A stretch of 64,000 bases of DNA from Olsenella urininfantis (GTDB taxonomy: Bacteria > Actinomycetota > Coriobacteriia > Coriobacteriales > Atopobiaceae), in contig NZ_LT732540.1 of the NCBI RefSeq assembly GCF_900155635.1, forward strand, positions 1,606,003 to 1,670,002, read 5' to 3'. Position numbers and translations under genes: made by a program. The notes below the pieces were generated by a model, which searched no databases, was not told the origin of the DNA, and worked only from the letters and a program-made list of their open reading frames with translations. Below, piece by piece: positions 37,201 to 48,668 of this stretch; positions within the stretch are counted from its first letter, which is position 1, and each line of letters begins with the position of its first letter.

Positions 37201-38742
37201 GTGAGAGAAGCTCACGGTCAGGGCCTTGGGGAGCCCTGCCTCGAGGAGGACGGTGACACGCTCCACGAGGAGTGCGGCGTGTTTGGCATCTGGGCCCCGG
37301 GGCGTGACGTCTCGCGCCTTACCTACTTTGCCCTGCGCGCGCTGCAGCACCGAGGGCAGGAGTCGGCGGGAATTGCCGTGGGGGATGGGAGCACGGTGCT
37401 GGTGCGCAAGGACCTTGGCCTGGTGAGCAACGTCTTCGCAGACTCGGACCTCGCGGCCATGCCAGGAAAGTGCGCCATCGGGCACGTGCGCTACGGCACC
37501 TCGGGAGCCCGTAGCTGGGAGGCGGCCCAGCCTCACCTCTCGATGATCGACAGCTCCATGATCTCCCTGGCGCACAACGGCACCCTGGTGAACTCCGACT
37601 TCCTCCGCGGCGAGCTGGTGCGCCGCGGCATCCCCTTCCGCTCCAACACGGACTCCGAGGTCGCTGCCAAGCTCATTGGCTACTTCACCCAGGAGACCAA
37701 CCACCTGCGCGAGGGCATCAGGCATGCCATGAACATGATCGAGGGCGGCTACGCCATGGCCCTCATCCGCGAGAACGCCCTCTACGCCTTCCGCGACCCC
37801 AACGGAATCCGCCCTCTCGTCCTGGGCGGCCTTGGGGATGGCTCTTGGGTCGTCGCCTCCGAGACCTGCGCGCTTGACATCGTTGGCGCGCACTTCGAGC
37901 GCGAGGTGAGGCCGGGGGAGGTGCTGCGCATCTCAGATGACGGGCTCCTGAGCGAGGAGGGCCTCGCCCCGCGCTGCCCCGCCTCCTGCATCTTCGAGGA
38001 GGTCTACTTCTCTCGTCCGGACTCCGTGGTGGCAGGTCGTTCGGTCTACTCAATGCGCTACGACATGGGAGCCCGCCTTGCCCAGGAGGCCCCGGCGGAC
38101 GCAGACCTGGTCATTGGCGTTCCGGACTCGGGCATGCCGCCGGCGGAGGGCTTTGCCGCGGAGCTTGGCCTGAAGTACGGGGAGGGCCTCATCAAGAACC
38201 GCTACGTTGCGCGCACCTTCATCCAGCCCACCCAGGAGCTGCGCGAGATGGGCGTGAGGCTCAAGCTCAACGCGCTGCGCGACAACGTTGCCGGCAAGCG
38301 CATCGTCATGGTGGACGACTCCATCGTCCGCGGAACCACCTCCAGGCAGATTGTCCAGCTCCTGCGCGACGCCGGAGCCGCCGAGGTGCATGTGCGCATC
38401 AACTGCCCTGAGGTCAAGTGGCCCTGCTTCTACGGCATAGACACCGACGTGCAGTCCCAGCTCATCTCGGCGAGCTCCACGGCAGACGAGGTGTGCGAGT
38501 TCATCGGGGCGGACTCGCTTGCGTTCCTCTCCCTCGGGGGCCTGCTCTCGTGCGTGCCCGAGGGCGGCTGGTGCTGCGCCTGCTACAACGGCCGCTATCC
38601 CGTGGAGATACCCGATAGCTTCTCGCGGGGGAAGTTCCTTCCGGGGTATCAGCCCCAGAACCTGCACAAGGCCCCCGCCTCCGCGTCACAGTCCATAGAC
38701 CATGAGCTGCAAGAGCCACGAGAAGGGAACCGCGAGCGATGA
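37201..38742 (+). CDS. purF: amidophosphoribosyltransferase
   Basis: This 513-residue enzyme commits PRPP to purine synthesis. After a short propeptide the nucleophile is C25 in EECGVFGIW. AQPHLSMIDSSMISLAHNGTLVN belongs to the glutaminase domain and VMVDDSIVRGTTS is the PRPP-binding motif. The cluster-type cysteines NCPEVKWPCFYG and CCACYNG suggest the Fe-S-containing Bacillus type. GTG 37201 follows GAGGGG by 8 bases. Its last four bases overlap purM. Confidence 0.95.
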   Translation: MREAHGQGLGEPCLEEDGDTLHEECGVFGIWAPGRDVSRLTYFALRALQHRGQESAGIAVGDGSTVLVRKDLGLVSNVFADSDLAAMPGKCAIGHVRYGTSGARSWEAAQPHLSMIDSSMISLAHNGTLVNSDFLRGELVRRGIPFRSNTDSEVAAKLIGYFTQETNHLREGIRHAMNMIEGGYAMALIRENALYAFRDPNGIRPLVLGGLGDGSWVVASETCALDIVGAHFEREVRPGEVLRISDDGLLSEEGLAPRCPASCIFEEVYFSRPDSVVAGRSVYSMRYDMGARLAQEAPADADLVIGVPDSGMPPAEGFAAELGLKYGEGLIKNRYVARTFIQPTQELREMGVRLKLNALRDNVAGKRIVMVDDSIVRGTTSRQIVQLLRDAGAAEVHVRINCPEVKWPCFYGIDTDVQSQLISASSTADEVCEFIGADSLAFLSLGGLLSCVPEGGWCCACYNGRYPVEIPDSFSRGKFLPGYQPQNLHKAPASASQSIDHELQEPREGNRER

Positions 38743-39812
38743 GCGAAGAGCAAAGCAGGCACGTCACCTATGCCGATGCCGGAGTAGACGTGGACGAGGG
38801 GGCCCGTGCCGTGGACGCCATCAAGTCCGCAGTTGCCTCCACCGCCCGTCCCGAGGTCATAGGAGGGCTGGGCGGCTTCGGCTCCTGCTTCTCCATGGCT
38901 GGCTTCAAGGACATGGAGGATCCCGTCCTGGTATCCGGAACCGATGGCGTTGGCACGAAACTGGCGCTGGCGCAGCTCTTGGACCGCCATGAAACCGTGG
39001 GCCAGGACCTCGTTGCCATGTGCGTGGACGACGTGGTGCCCATCGGAGCCGAGCCCCTCTTCTTCCTGGACTACGTTGCCATTGGCCGGCTGCGCGCCGA
39101 GCACGTGGCCGAGGTGGTCAAGGGCATAGCCGAGGGCTGCAGGCTCTCCGGCTGCTCGCTGGTGGGCGGCGAGATGGCCGAGCATCCTGGAGTCATGGAC
39201 CCTGACGACTACGACCTGGCGGGCTTTGTGGTGGGCGTGGTGGACCGTCCCAAGATGATCGGTCCCGACAAGGTCTGCGTCGGCGACGTGATCTTGGGCC
39301 TTCCCAGCTCGGGCATCCACTCCAACGGCTACTCCCTGGTGCGCAAGGTTGCCGTGGAGGGCAAGACGGTGTCAGAGCTCAACGAGCCCCTGGACGAGCT
39401 GGGAGGGGAGTCCCTGGCAGACGCCCTGCTTCGCCCCACCACCATCTATGCCGGAAGGCTGGTGCGCGCCCTCAAGGCGGGAGCCCCCATACACGCCATG
39501 GCCCACATCACGGGTGGCGGAATAACCGAGAACCTGAACCGCGCGCTCCCCAAGGACATCGACGCCGTGGTGGACCGTGGCGGCGAGGGGGGGCCAGCCT
39601 GGAAGGTGCCGCCCGTCATCACCTACTGCGTGGATGCCGCGCGGCTTACGCCAGACGAGGCCTACAAGACCTTCAACATGGGCGTTGGCATGAGCCTGAT
39701 AGTGGCTGCCGAGGACGTCGGGCGCGTCCAGGAGATGCTCTCGCAGGAGGGTCTCGAGTCCTTCGTCATGGGCGAGTGCGTTCCGGGCGATGGCAAGGTG
39801 GTGTACCGATGA
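38739..39812 (+). CDS. purM: phosphoribosylformylglycinamidine cyclo-ligase
   Basis: This 357-residue AIR synthetase begins with YADAGVDVDEGARAVDAIK. It has LVSGTDGVGTKLALAQ, the glycine-rich GLPSSGIHSNGYSLVRK and GGGITENLNRALP. It overlaps purF and purN by four bases each (ATGA type), so purF-purM-purN form one coupled unit. Confidence 0.96.
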   Translation: MSEEQSRHVTYADAGVDVDEGARAVDAIKSAVASTARPEVIGGLGGFGSCFSMAGFKDMEDPVLVSGTDGVGTKLALAQLLDRHETVGQDLVAMCVDDVVPIGAEPLFFLDYVAIGRLRAEHVAEVVKGIAEGCRLSGCSLVGGEMAEHPGVMDPDDYDLAGFVVGVVDRPKMIGPDKVCVGDVILGLPSSGIHSNGYSLVRKVAVEGKTVSELNEPLDELGGESLADALLRPTTIYAGRLVRALKAGAPIHAMAHITGGGITENLNRALPKDIDAVVDRGGEGGPAWKVPPVITYCVDAARLTPDEAYKTFNMGVGMSLIVAAEDVGRVQEMLSQEGLESFVMGECVPGDGKVVYR

Positions 39813-40444
39813 GCGGCTCCCCTGACGGCGAGAGGTGCCCGATCAAGCTGGGGGTGCTCCTCTCGGGCTCGGGCACCAACCTGCAGGCCATCATCGACCG
39901 CATTGCCGCGGGCACGCTGGACGCCAGCATAGAGCTGGTAGTCTCCTCCCGTCCGGGCGCCTTGGGGCTCAAACGCGCGGAGGCGGCGGGAATCCAGACG
40001 CTGACCCTCTCGAAGGAGCTCTACGAGGACCCCATCACGGCGGACAGGGTGATCGCCTCGGAGCTCAAGCGCTTTGAGGTCGACTACGTGATCATGGCGG
40101 GCTACATGCGCATGGTCCACGCACCGATTCTTGAGGGCTTCAAGAATCGCGTGGTCAACCTGCATCCGGCGTTGCTTCCCAGCTTCAAAGGGGCCCATGC
40201 CATACTGGACGCCCATGACTATGGCGTCAAGGTGACGGGCGTGACGGTTCACTTCGCAGACGACAAGTACGACTGCGGCCCCATCATTGCCCAGCGTCCG
40301 CTCGCGGTAGGAGAGGGTTGGAGCGTGGAGGAGCTTGAGGGCCACATTCACGCCATCGAGCACGAGTTGTATCCCGAGGTCATCCAGCTCCTTGCCGAGG
40401 GGCGCGTGAGCGTTGGCGAGGACGGGCGCGTGACGGTCTCCTAG
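39809..40444 (+). CDS. purN: phosphoribosylglycinamide formyltransferase
   Basis: This 211-residue formyl-THF-dependent GAR transformylase has GVLLSGSGTNLQAI and VNLHPALLPSFKGAHA. The catalytic-domain end GVTVHFADDKYDCGPIIAQ is also present. ATG 39809 overlaps the purM stop. It is the last purine gene of the cluster; purL, purC, purB and purH are not in this window. Confidence 0.95.
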   Translation: MSGSPDGERCPIKLGVLLSGSGTNLQAIIDRIAAGTLDASIELVVSSRPGALGLKRAEAAGIQTLTLSKELYEDPITADRVIASELKRFEVDYVIMAGYMRMVHAPILEGFKNRVVNLHPALLPSFKGAHAILDAHDYGVKVTGVTVHFADDKYDCGPIIAQRPLAVGEGWSVEELEGHIHAIEHELYPEVIQLLAEGRVSVGEDGRVTVS

Positions 40445-40465
40445 GTCTGCTTGGCAGGTTTCGTT

Positions 40466-40511
40466 GCATCGGGCGCACGAGGGGGTGAGCATACCCTCAC
40501 GCGCCCGATGC
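40466..40511 (+). terminator. stem-loop after purN
   Basis: GCATCGGGCGC (40466-40476) pairs with GCGCCCGATGC (40501-40511) around a loop that can also pair. No T-run follows, so termination may be weak or factor-dependent. Confidence 0.6.
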
Positions 40512-40655
40512 CTGTGCAGAGGGGGGGCGCTCGCCCCCCTCGCGCCACTGACCGATTAAGCCACAAGGAGTCGATACGCATCCATTGATTTCTTAAGGCT
40601 ATCTTTCAGACTGCATATATTGTGTATTTTTCTGTTTCAAGGAGAAGGATTCAAG

Positions 40656-42330
40656 ATGAGGGCTCACGTCTCGTTGCTCACCAAGCTGACCATCCTGTCC
40701 GCTGCCGTTGCGGCCCTGGCGTTCGTGGGCGCGCCCCACCTCGCCAAGGGTGCCCCCACGGCAGGCGCATAGACCATGGAAACGGAGGTCGACGCCTCGG
40801 TGCCCGTCCTGGCCCCGACGACTCCCGCCCCCCAGACCTCCACGATCAGCGACTTCAACTACGTGGACAACGGTGACGGCACCCTTACCGTCACCAACGC
40901 GGGCACCGAGCTCCCCCTGAGGAACATCAGGATCGAGGACAAGATCCACGAGGGCCTTACGGTCAGGCAGGACGCCATCACGGTGGCCTGCGAGGAGCTT
41001 GGCCTCGACAAGGCCCCCCTCTCCCAGACCACGGCGGTCTCCGCCAAGGTGGTGGACGGCAAGCTCCTTGTCGAGGTGGGCACCCTTCCCGTCGGTGCCA
41101 CAATGAAGGTCTTCGTGCCAACCGCGCTCACCAGCGACCTCGTCAGAACCACGCGCTTCGAGAACACGGCGGCCATCACCTCCGTCGAGGGGCACGACCT
41201 CGACGAGCCCATCAAGAGTGAGACCACCTACCACATGGCCAGGAAGACCTACGGCCTCACGTACGAGGTCGCCGCCGACCCCACCTACGGCACCCTGGAA
41301 GGCGTTACCCCGCCGTCGCCTGTGACGGGCATCGAGTATGACACCGACCAGAGGCTGGCCCACACGCTCTCCAGCGACCAGGCCTTTGCCCTGAGAGACG
41401 GCCAGCAGGTTCGGGGCTTCTGGCGCTTCGACGGCTGGCTGCCCACTGCCTCGGCTGGCGAGGCGGTCACTTCTGTCAACGTCCGCCAGGACGCGACCGT
41501 CTACGGAAGGTGGGCCTTCGTCCCCACGACGGACCTTACGGTCACCAAGGTCTGGGAGGGTCCCAAGAAGGATGCGGCCGAGGTGGTGCTCCTAAGGGAC
41601 GGCACGGAGATAGAGAAGGCCACGCTTGACGAGGCGGGAGCGTGGACGCATGAGTTCACCGACCTCGTTGCCTATGATTCCAGTGACGGTCACGAGTACC
41701 ACTACAGCGTGAAGGAGACTCCCATCGGTGGCTACGTCAGTGCCGTGACGGGAAGCATGGGTGACGGCTACACCATCACCAACACCTACAAGCCCGAGCC
41801 AACGCGACATGACCCGCCTGTGGAGAAGCGCGTCGACGGCCCCGCACCCAAGACGCCAGACAGCTTCGAGTTCGTCCTGACACCCAACGACCCCGCAAAC
41901 CCGGATGCCCCAGGGCTCCGTGGGCGGCAGGAAGACGGTCGTCATCCGTGGAGCGGGCTCGGCTGAGTTCGGCGACATCGAGTTCGCGAAGCCGGGAACC
42001 TATGCCTACACCGTTACCGAGACTTTCGGCTCCGCCGCCTGCAGCTACGACCGCTCCGCCTACACCATCACCTACGTTGTGATGGACGACGGTACGGGCA
42101 AGCTCCTGCCACCCACCCGCACGGTCACGGTGACCAGAAACGGAGTCGAGCAGTCTGTTGACCTCGGGCCTGACGGCAACGGCGTCGGTGCGGTCTTTAC
42201 CAACGTATACCCCGACGAGCCGGCTGCCGAGCGCATCCCCAGGACGGGCGACGTCTCTCAGGCCGCGCCGCTCGCGGCCTTCGCCCTGGCGCTCGTTGCC
42301 GGAGGCGCTGCCCTGCGCAGGAGGGGATAG
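40656..42330 (+). pseudogene. sortase-anchored pilin-like surface protein, broken by amber codon and frameshift
   Basis: AAGGAG precedes ATG 40656, which opens a signal peptide (LLTKLTILSAAVAALAFVGA) and then meets TAG at 40770-40772. The same frame resumes at once (ATG 40776) and runs through a repeat-like region (TYGTLEGVTPPSPVTGIEYD, FDGWLPTASAG), a Cna_B domain (TVTKVWEGPKKDAAEVVLL, EYHYSVKETP), and into a pilin isopeptide-type domain. Near 41910 the frame shifts. The other frame continues with TYAYTVTETFG and ends in a sorting signal IPRTGD, a hydrophobic stretch and RRRG. Two lesions make loss of function likely, unless they are sequencing errors or phase variation. The sortase at 36.2 kb would be its natural partner. 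Confidence 0.85.
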
Positions 42331-42537
42331 CTAGGCATCTCGCGTCATTCCGTTTGTTAGGACGTTCGGGGGGTGGTACCGGTTGGTGCCACCCCCTCCT
42401 CCATACCGCAAATACCCAGACGACCTGGAGCTCCGTTGACTTACACGCCTGTCGTACCACCAGCCGCTTCGGGCGGCTCTCGAAGCTTGGCATGTAAAAA
42501 ATCAAACCAATGATGACTTGCGATTGAATGGAGCTAT

Positions 42538-42829
42538 ATGTATGCGCCCGTTTCGCAAAGCTCTATAGACGACCTTTGCAATGCGGAGGAGAGCCAGTAC
42601 CTCGACCGCAAGAGCTCGCGTCTGAAACCCAGGGAGCTTGCGCGGCATATCGGTGCCTTTGCAAACGCTTCAGGTGGAAAGCTGATTATCGGTGTGGAGG
42701 ACAATGGAGTTATAACCGGATTTCTCCGTGAGGGCGCTCGACGAGTGGAAGAGTTCGAGCAAGCCGCCCTTGTTGAATGCAATCCGGCACCCGTGGTCCA
42801 GTCGACGAGGATTCCTGTCACCAACTCTA
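42538..42829 (+). pseudogene. truncated AlbA_2-domain (Schlafen-like ATPase) regulator gene
   Basis: The first about 95 codons are typical of the AlbA_2 domain: EESQYLDRKSS, RELARHIGAFANASGGKLIIGVEDNGVITG. After TRIPVTNS the similarity stops, exactly where the displaced rlmD 3' end begins on the other strand. The helicase/wHTH remainder is missing. Family members are putative transcriptional regulators. It looks like a deletion remnant. Confidence 0.7.
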
Positions 42830-42857
42830 TCAGGTTGCTGCCCGCGACAGGGTTGCC

Positions 42858-43945
<1,088 letters not shown>

Positions 43946-45259
43946 GTGCTTGGTGTGGGGGAACATGTCCACGAGCTCCATGTGCGTGGTGCGCCAACCG
44001 TGCGCGCGAAACTCCCTCAGGTCCCTCAACTGCGTCTGGGGATTGCAGCTCACGTACACCACGCTGCGGGGCCTGAGCCTGGAGACGGCCTCGATGAACT
44101 GCGGGGTCGAGCCAGCCCGTGGTGGGTCCATGATGACAACGTCTGCCGAGAGGCTCCCCCTGGCGCTTCCGGCGAGGTGCTCGGTGGCGTCCGCGCACAC
44201 GAAGTCGCAGCTCCCCTGGAGGCCGTTTGCCTTGGCGTTGCGTCTGGCGCACCCAACGGCGCCCCGTACCTGCTCGATACCCAGAACACGCGCGTCAGGG
44301 CAACCTCGGCTGGCGCAGATACCAATGGTGCCCGTGCCGCAGTACGCATCTAGCAGCAGCTCTTTCCCCTGCAGCCCGGCCGCATCGATCGCCAGGCGGT
44401 AGAGCAGCTCGGTCTGGGCGGGGTTGGTCTGGTAGAAGCTGGTGGGCCCTATCTCGAAGAGGCATCCCAGGAGCCTGTCGTGCATGACCCCCGTGCCGAA
44501 GAGCGTGGTGTTTTTGCGTCCCAGCATGGCGTTGGTGCGCCTCTCGTTCACGTTCTGCACGATGCTCGTTATCTCCGGGTGAAGCTCCGTGAGCTCCTGT
44601 ACCAGGCGCTCCGCCTGGGGAAGCCTCTCTCCGTTGGTGACGAGGGTTACCAGCACGTCGTCTGTGGCGTAGCCGCTGCGAACCACCGCGTGGCGCAGCA
44701 CGCCACGCGCGCTGTCCTCCTGGTAGGCGCTGATGCGCAACCGCGTGGCGATGCGCGCCACGTCATTGATGATGGGGCGGCCCGCCTTGTCCTCGACGAG
44801 GCACTCCTGGCACGCCACTATGCGGTGAGAGCCCGCTTCGAAGAAGCCGCAGCGCACACGCCCCCTTGCGCCTGGCGCGAAGGGAGACGCCATCTTGTGT
44901 CGAAAGCCCGTGGGCTCCTCCATGCCATGGATGCGCCCGATGCGGAAGCCGTCCGCCTCCACCAGGCCTGAGAAGAGCCGCTCCATCGCCTCCTGCTTGC
45001 GTCTCAGCTGGATGGGATAGGGGACCGCGAGCCATTCGCAGCCTCCGCAGCGCTTCGAGATGGGGCAGGTGTAGGTGCGAAAGCCCATGGGCCTCCTTCC
45101 GGCTTCTGCGGGCGTGGGTCTTGGGAATTGTACGCCACGCTCCGTACCTCGCCCGCCTTGCCGCAACGTTTCCCACGTGATAACTCCTCAGTGCCAGGCC
45201 GCCCCGCCGCATAGAATGAACCAACCAAGAGTTTGCGGCCGCGATGCAAGGAGGCAGAC

Positions 45260-46201
45260 ATGCCAATGAAGATCGGCATCATCGGAATGGGCCACGTGGG
45301 AGCGCACGTGGCAAACGCGATCCTCTCGCAGGGCCTTGCCGCCGAGCTGTACTGCGTTGACAGCATAGAGAGCAAGGTTGCCTGCGAGGTGAACGACCTG
45401 CAGGATGCCATGCCCTTCTATCCTCGCGTGGCGCGCGTCTACAACTGCCACCGGGACTACAAGGCGCTCATGGGCTGCGACATCATCGTGAACGCCGCCG
45501 GCCACGTTGCCCAGGCGGCGGGAAACCGTGACGGCGAGCTCTTCTGCACCTCGGACGAGACGAAGAGCTGGGCGCCCGAGCTCAAGGGCTACCAGGGCAT
45601 CGTCGTCACCATTGCCAACCCCTGCGACGTGGTGGCGACCATCATCTGGAAGCTGGCGGAGCTCGAGCCGCGCCAGGTTGTTAGCTCCGGCACCGCCCTT
45701 GACTCCGCGCGCTTCCGCCACGCCCTCTGGGACGTGACGGGCTACAATCCCCAGTCCATCACCAGCTGGATGATCGGAGAGCATGGTGCCAGCCAGTTCG
45801 CCGCGTGGTCGCACGTCTCGTTTGGCGCAACGCCCCTCGCCGAGCTCGAGCTGGCGGACCCCGAGCGCTTCGGCTTTGACAAGGACGCGATAGAGGAGGC
45901 CGCCCGCATGGGAGGCTACGTGACCTACGCAGGCAAGCAGTGCACGGAGTACTCCGTTGCCAATGCCGCAACCGAGCTGATCAAGGCCATTGTTCAGGAC
46001 AGCAAGCTCATCACTCCCGCCGGGACCCTGCTCCAGGGCGTCTACGGCGAGAGCGGACACTTCAGCTCCATTCCCTGCGTCATTGGCAAGGATGGCGTGG
46101 AGTCCACCTTCCCGCTGGAGCTCAGTGCCGCAGAGCAGGAGAAGTTCCACGCCAGCTGCAGGCACATCCAGGAGAACCTCGAGAAGGTCAGAAGCTGGTA
46201 G
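45260..46201 (+). CDS. L-lactate/2-hydroxyacid dehydrogenase, LDH/MDH family
   Basis: This 313-residue NAD-dependent enzyme begins with the Rossmann motif IGIIGMGHVGAHVA. The loop VAQAAGNRDGELF places Gln at the LDH-type specificity position and Arg for substrate polarisation. SSGTALDSARFR carries the substrate-binding Arg and WMIGEHG the catalytic His. It could be lactate dehydrogenase or L-2-hydroxyisocaproate dehydrogenase; I cannot separate these. AGGAGG precedes ATG 45260. It is divergent from rlmD. Confidence 0.85.
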   Translation: MPMKIGIIGMGHVGAHVANAILSQGLAAELYCVDSIESKVACEVNDLQDAMPFYPRVARVYNCHRDYKALMGCDIIVNAAGHVAQAAGNRDGELFCTSDETKSWAPELKGYQGIVVTIANPCDVVATIIWKLAELEPRQVVSSGTALDSARFRHALWDVTGYNPQSITSWMIGEHGASQFAAWSHVSFGATPLAELELADPERFGFDKDAIEEAARMGGYVTYAGKQCTEYSVANAATELIKAIVQDSKLITPAGTLLQGVYGESGHFSSIPCVIGKDGVESTFPLELSAAEQEKFHASCRHIQENLEKVRSW

Positions 46202-46235
46202 GGGCAGAGGTTCCTTCCCATGATCGGCCCTTCGC

Positions 46236-46267
46236 GCGGCGGCACCCATGAGGGCGCCGCCGCTTTT
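46236..46267 (+). terminator. terminator after the dehydrogenase gene
   Basis: GCGGCGGCACC pairs, with one mismatch, with GGCGCCGCCGC across a short ATGAG loop and is followed by TTTTT. The remaining 46268-46462 shows no gene and leads to the EF-G-like gene. Confidence 0.75.
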
Positions 46268-46462
46268 TGTCCAGCAGCGCGCCCACCGCGCGCAGGCACT
46301 CGCTGCCCGAAGCAAGCTTCTCGGCGGGCGGGGGCGTGGGTATGTTGGTTCCAGCGCGCTCTCCTGGGGGCGTGCCGCTTTTCAGTCATAGGTGCACGGT
46401 GGCCTCGCCGTCGCGTTATCTCCTCGGCGTTGCCGCCCTGCGGTGCGGCTCGAGGAGGAATC

Positions 46463-48538
46463 ATGGCAACAAGCACCGGGACAGTAAAGAACCTCGCTCT
46501 CGTGGGCCAAGGTGGCGTGGGCAAGACCATGCTGGCCGAGGCCATGCTTCACCTGACGGGCAAGACCACCCGTCTGGGCGGGCATGCCGGCACCAAGCCC
46601 ACGCTTGACTACGACAGCGAGGAGGGCAGCCGCGGGTTCTCCATCTCCACCACCATCGCCCCGGTGGAGTGGAAGGGAACGCGCATCAACGTCCTGGACG
46701 CCCCCTGCTACCCCGATTTCGTGGGGGACGCCTACGGCGCCCTCGCCGCCGCCGAGACGGCGGTCTTCGTGGTGGACGCGGCCTCTGGTCCCGGCACCAT
46801 AACCACGCGCCTCTGGTACGCGGCCGAGGACCTCTCCATTGCCCGCGCCCTCTTCATAAACCGCCTGGACCGCAGCGACGCCGACTGGGAGACCGCCCTT
46901 GCCACCGCCCAGGAGCTCTATGGAAGCCGCCTGGCCGCCGTCACCATGCCCATGGGCTCCGGCGACGACTTCGCCGGCATCGTCGACGTGGTGCACCTGA
47001 CGGCCCGCCACCTCGAGGGCACAAGCCCCGTCACCGAGGAGATTCCCGCCCAGTACCTCGAGGCGGCAAAGCTCGCCCACTCCCAGCTGGTGGAGCTTGT
47101 CGTCGAGGCGGACGACGAGGCCATGATGACCTACCTCGAGGGAGGGGAGATCGGTCAGGAGGAGCTCGAGGGGCTTCTCGCCAAGGCCATACGCGAGCGC
47201 GTGTTCGTCCCCGTCTTCGCAGGATCCTGCGTGCGCGAGGAGGGCGTCATCTCCCTCATGGACGACATCGTGCGGTGGTTTCCCACCATGGCGGACTACG
47301 GCCGCGTTCCACTGGTCAACGGAGAGGAGCTGGACATCTCCGCCGACGACGACCGTCCCGTGGCCTTCGTGTTCAAGTCCCTGCAGGATCAGCAGAACGG
47401 CAAGCTCTCCTTCGTCAAGATCCTGGCAGGCACCGTGACGCCCGGTGCCGAGCTCACCTGCGCGCGCACGCGCAAGCTTGAGCGTCTGGGACACCTCTAC
47501 CTCATGTGCGGCCATGACATGACCGACGTGAAGTCCGTTGCCGCGGGCGACATCTGCGTGGTTCCCAAGCTGGACGCCATGACGGGTGACACCCTCTCGG
47601 TCACCGGCAAGGTGGAGGCAGCGGCGTTCCGCTTCCCCAACTCCCTCTACCGCGTTGCCATAGAGCCCGACGAGCGCGGCAGCGAGGGCAAGGTCTTCAC
47701 CTTCCTCGAGAAGACCGCCGACGCAGACCCCACCCTCACCGTCGAGCGCGACGAGGACACGGGCCAGACCGTGGTCTCCGCCATCGGAGAGGCTCAGGTC
47801 TCCGTGCTGCTCGACCGCCTGGAGGAGCGTGCGGGCGTCACGGCCCACACCGTCAGGCTGCGCATCCCCTACCGTGAGACCATCCGTCGCGTGGCCAGCG
47901 CCCAGGGCAGGCACAAGAAGCAGACGGGTGGCGCCGGCCAGTACGGAGACTGCTGGCTGCGCGTGGAGCCAAACCCGGGCGCGGGCTACGAGTTTGTGGA
48001 CGAGGTGGTGGGAGGACATGTCCCGCGCAACTTCATTCCCGCCATCGACAAGGGCGTCCAGGAGACCATGGTGGACGGCGTCCTTGCGGGATATCCCCTG
48101 ATAGACGTTAAGGTTGCCGTGTACGACGGATCCTACCACCCCGTTGACTCCAACGAGATGGCCTTCAAGACGGCCGCCCGCATAGGATTCCAGAAGGCCG
48201 TCGGCCAGGCGGAGCCCGTGCTGCTGGAGCCCATGGCGCACCTCAAGATCACGGTTCCCGAGAGCTACGCCGGTTCCGTCATGGGCGACGTGTCCGCCTC
48301 CCGCGGACGTGTCGAGGGGATGGCCGCGACGCAGGGCCACGGAGCCCTTGCTGGCTTCACCACCATCGAGGCCACGGTGCCCTACGCCGAGGTCACGGAC
48401 TACGCCACGCGCCTGAGGTCCCTCTCGCGCGGGACGGGCGAGTTCGAGCTTGAGATATCGGGTTACGAGCAGGTCCCGCATGACATCCAGCAGCAGCTCG
48501 CCCAGGAATACGCGGACAGGAGGTCCGAGGGCCGCTGA
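46463..48538 (+). CDS. elongation factor G-like protein with altered GTPase motifs
   Basis: This 691-residue protein has EF-G domain order (G domain, domains II-V). G1 is GQGGVGKT (15-22), but G3 reads DAPCYPDF instead of DTPGHVDF and G4 reads NRLD (133-136) instead of NKMD. C-terminal domains are well kept (ETIRRVASAQGRHKKQTGGA, GSVMGDVSASRGRVEGM). It resembles actinobacterial EF-G2/FusA2-type paralogues with poorly understood roles in ribosome rescue or stress. GAGGAGG precedes ATG 46463. The true fusA is not in this window. Confidence 0.85.
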   Translation: MATSTGTVKNLALVGQGGVGKTMLAEAMLHLTGKTTRLGGHAGTKPTLDYDSEEGSRGFSISTTIAPVEWKGTRINVLDAPCYPDFVGDAYGALAAAETAVFVVDAASGPGTITTRLWYAAEDLSIARALFINRLDRSDADWETALATAQELYGSRLAAVTMPMGSGDDFAGIVDVVHLTARHLEGTSPVTEEIPAQYLEAAKLAHSQLVELVVEADDEAMMTYLEGGEIGQEELEGLLAKAIRERVFVPVFAGSCVREEGVISLMDDIVRWFPTMADYGRVPLVNGEELDISADDDRPVAFVFKSLQDQQNGKLSFVKILAGTVTPGAELTCARTRKLERLGHLYLMCGHDMTDVKSVAAGDICVVPKLDAMTGDTLSVTGKVEAAAFRFPNSLYRVAIEPDERGSEGKVFTFLEKTADADPTLTVERDEDTGQTVVSAIGEAQVSVLLDRLEERAGVTAHTVRLRIPYRETIRRVASAQGRHKKQTGGAGQYGDCWLRVEPNPGAGYEFVDEVVGGHVPRNFIPAIDKGVQETMVDGVLAGYPLIDVKVAVYDGSYHPVDSNEMAFKTAARIGFQKAVGQAEPVLLEPMAHLKITVPESYAGSVMGDVSASRGRVEGMAATQGHGALAGFTTIEATVPYAEVTDYATRLRSLSRGTGEFELEISGYEQVPHDIQQQLAQEYADRRSEGR

Positions 48539-48668
48539 TGGCCTGAGGGTCCAGGAATGCCGGGGGGCGGTGCCTATGGCGCCGCCCCTCGCCAGCTGTC
48601 TGCGGCCCTTTGTACTGATATAGTGTTCAGAACTGTTTTCACCGTTTGAGGAGGTTGCGCGCCCGCGC

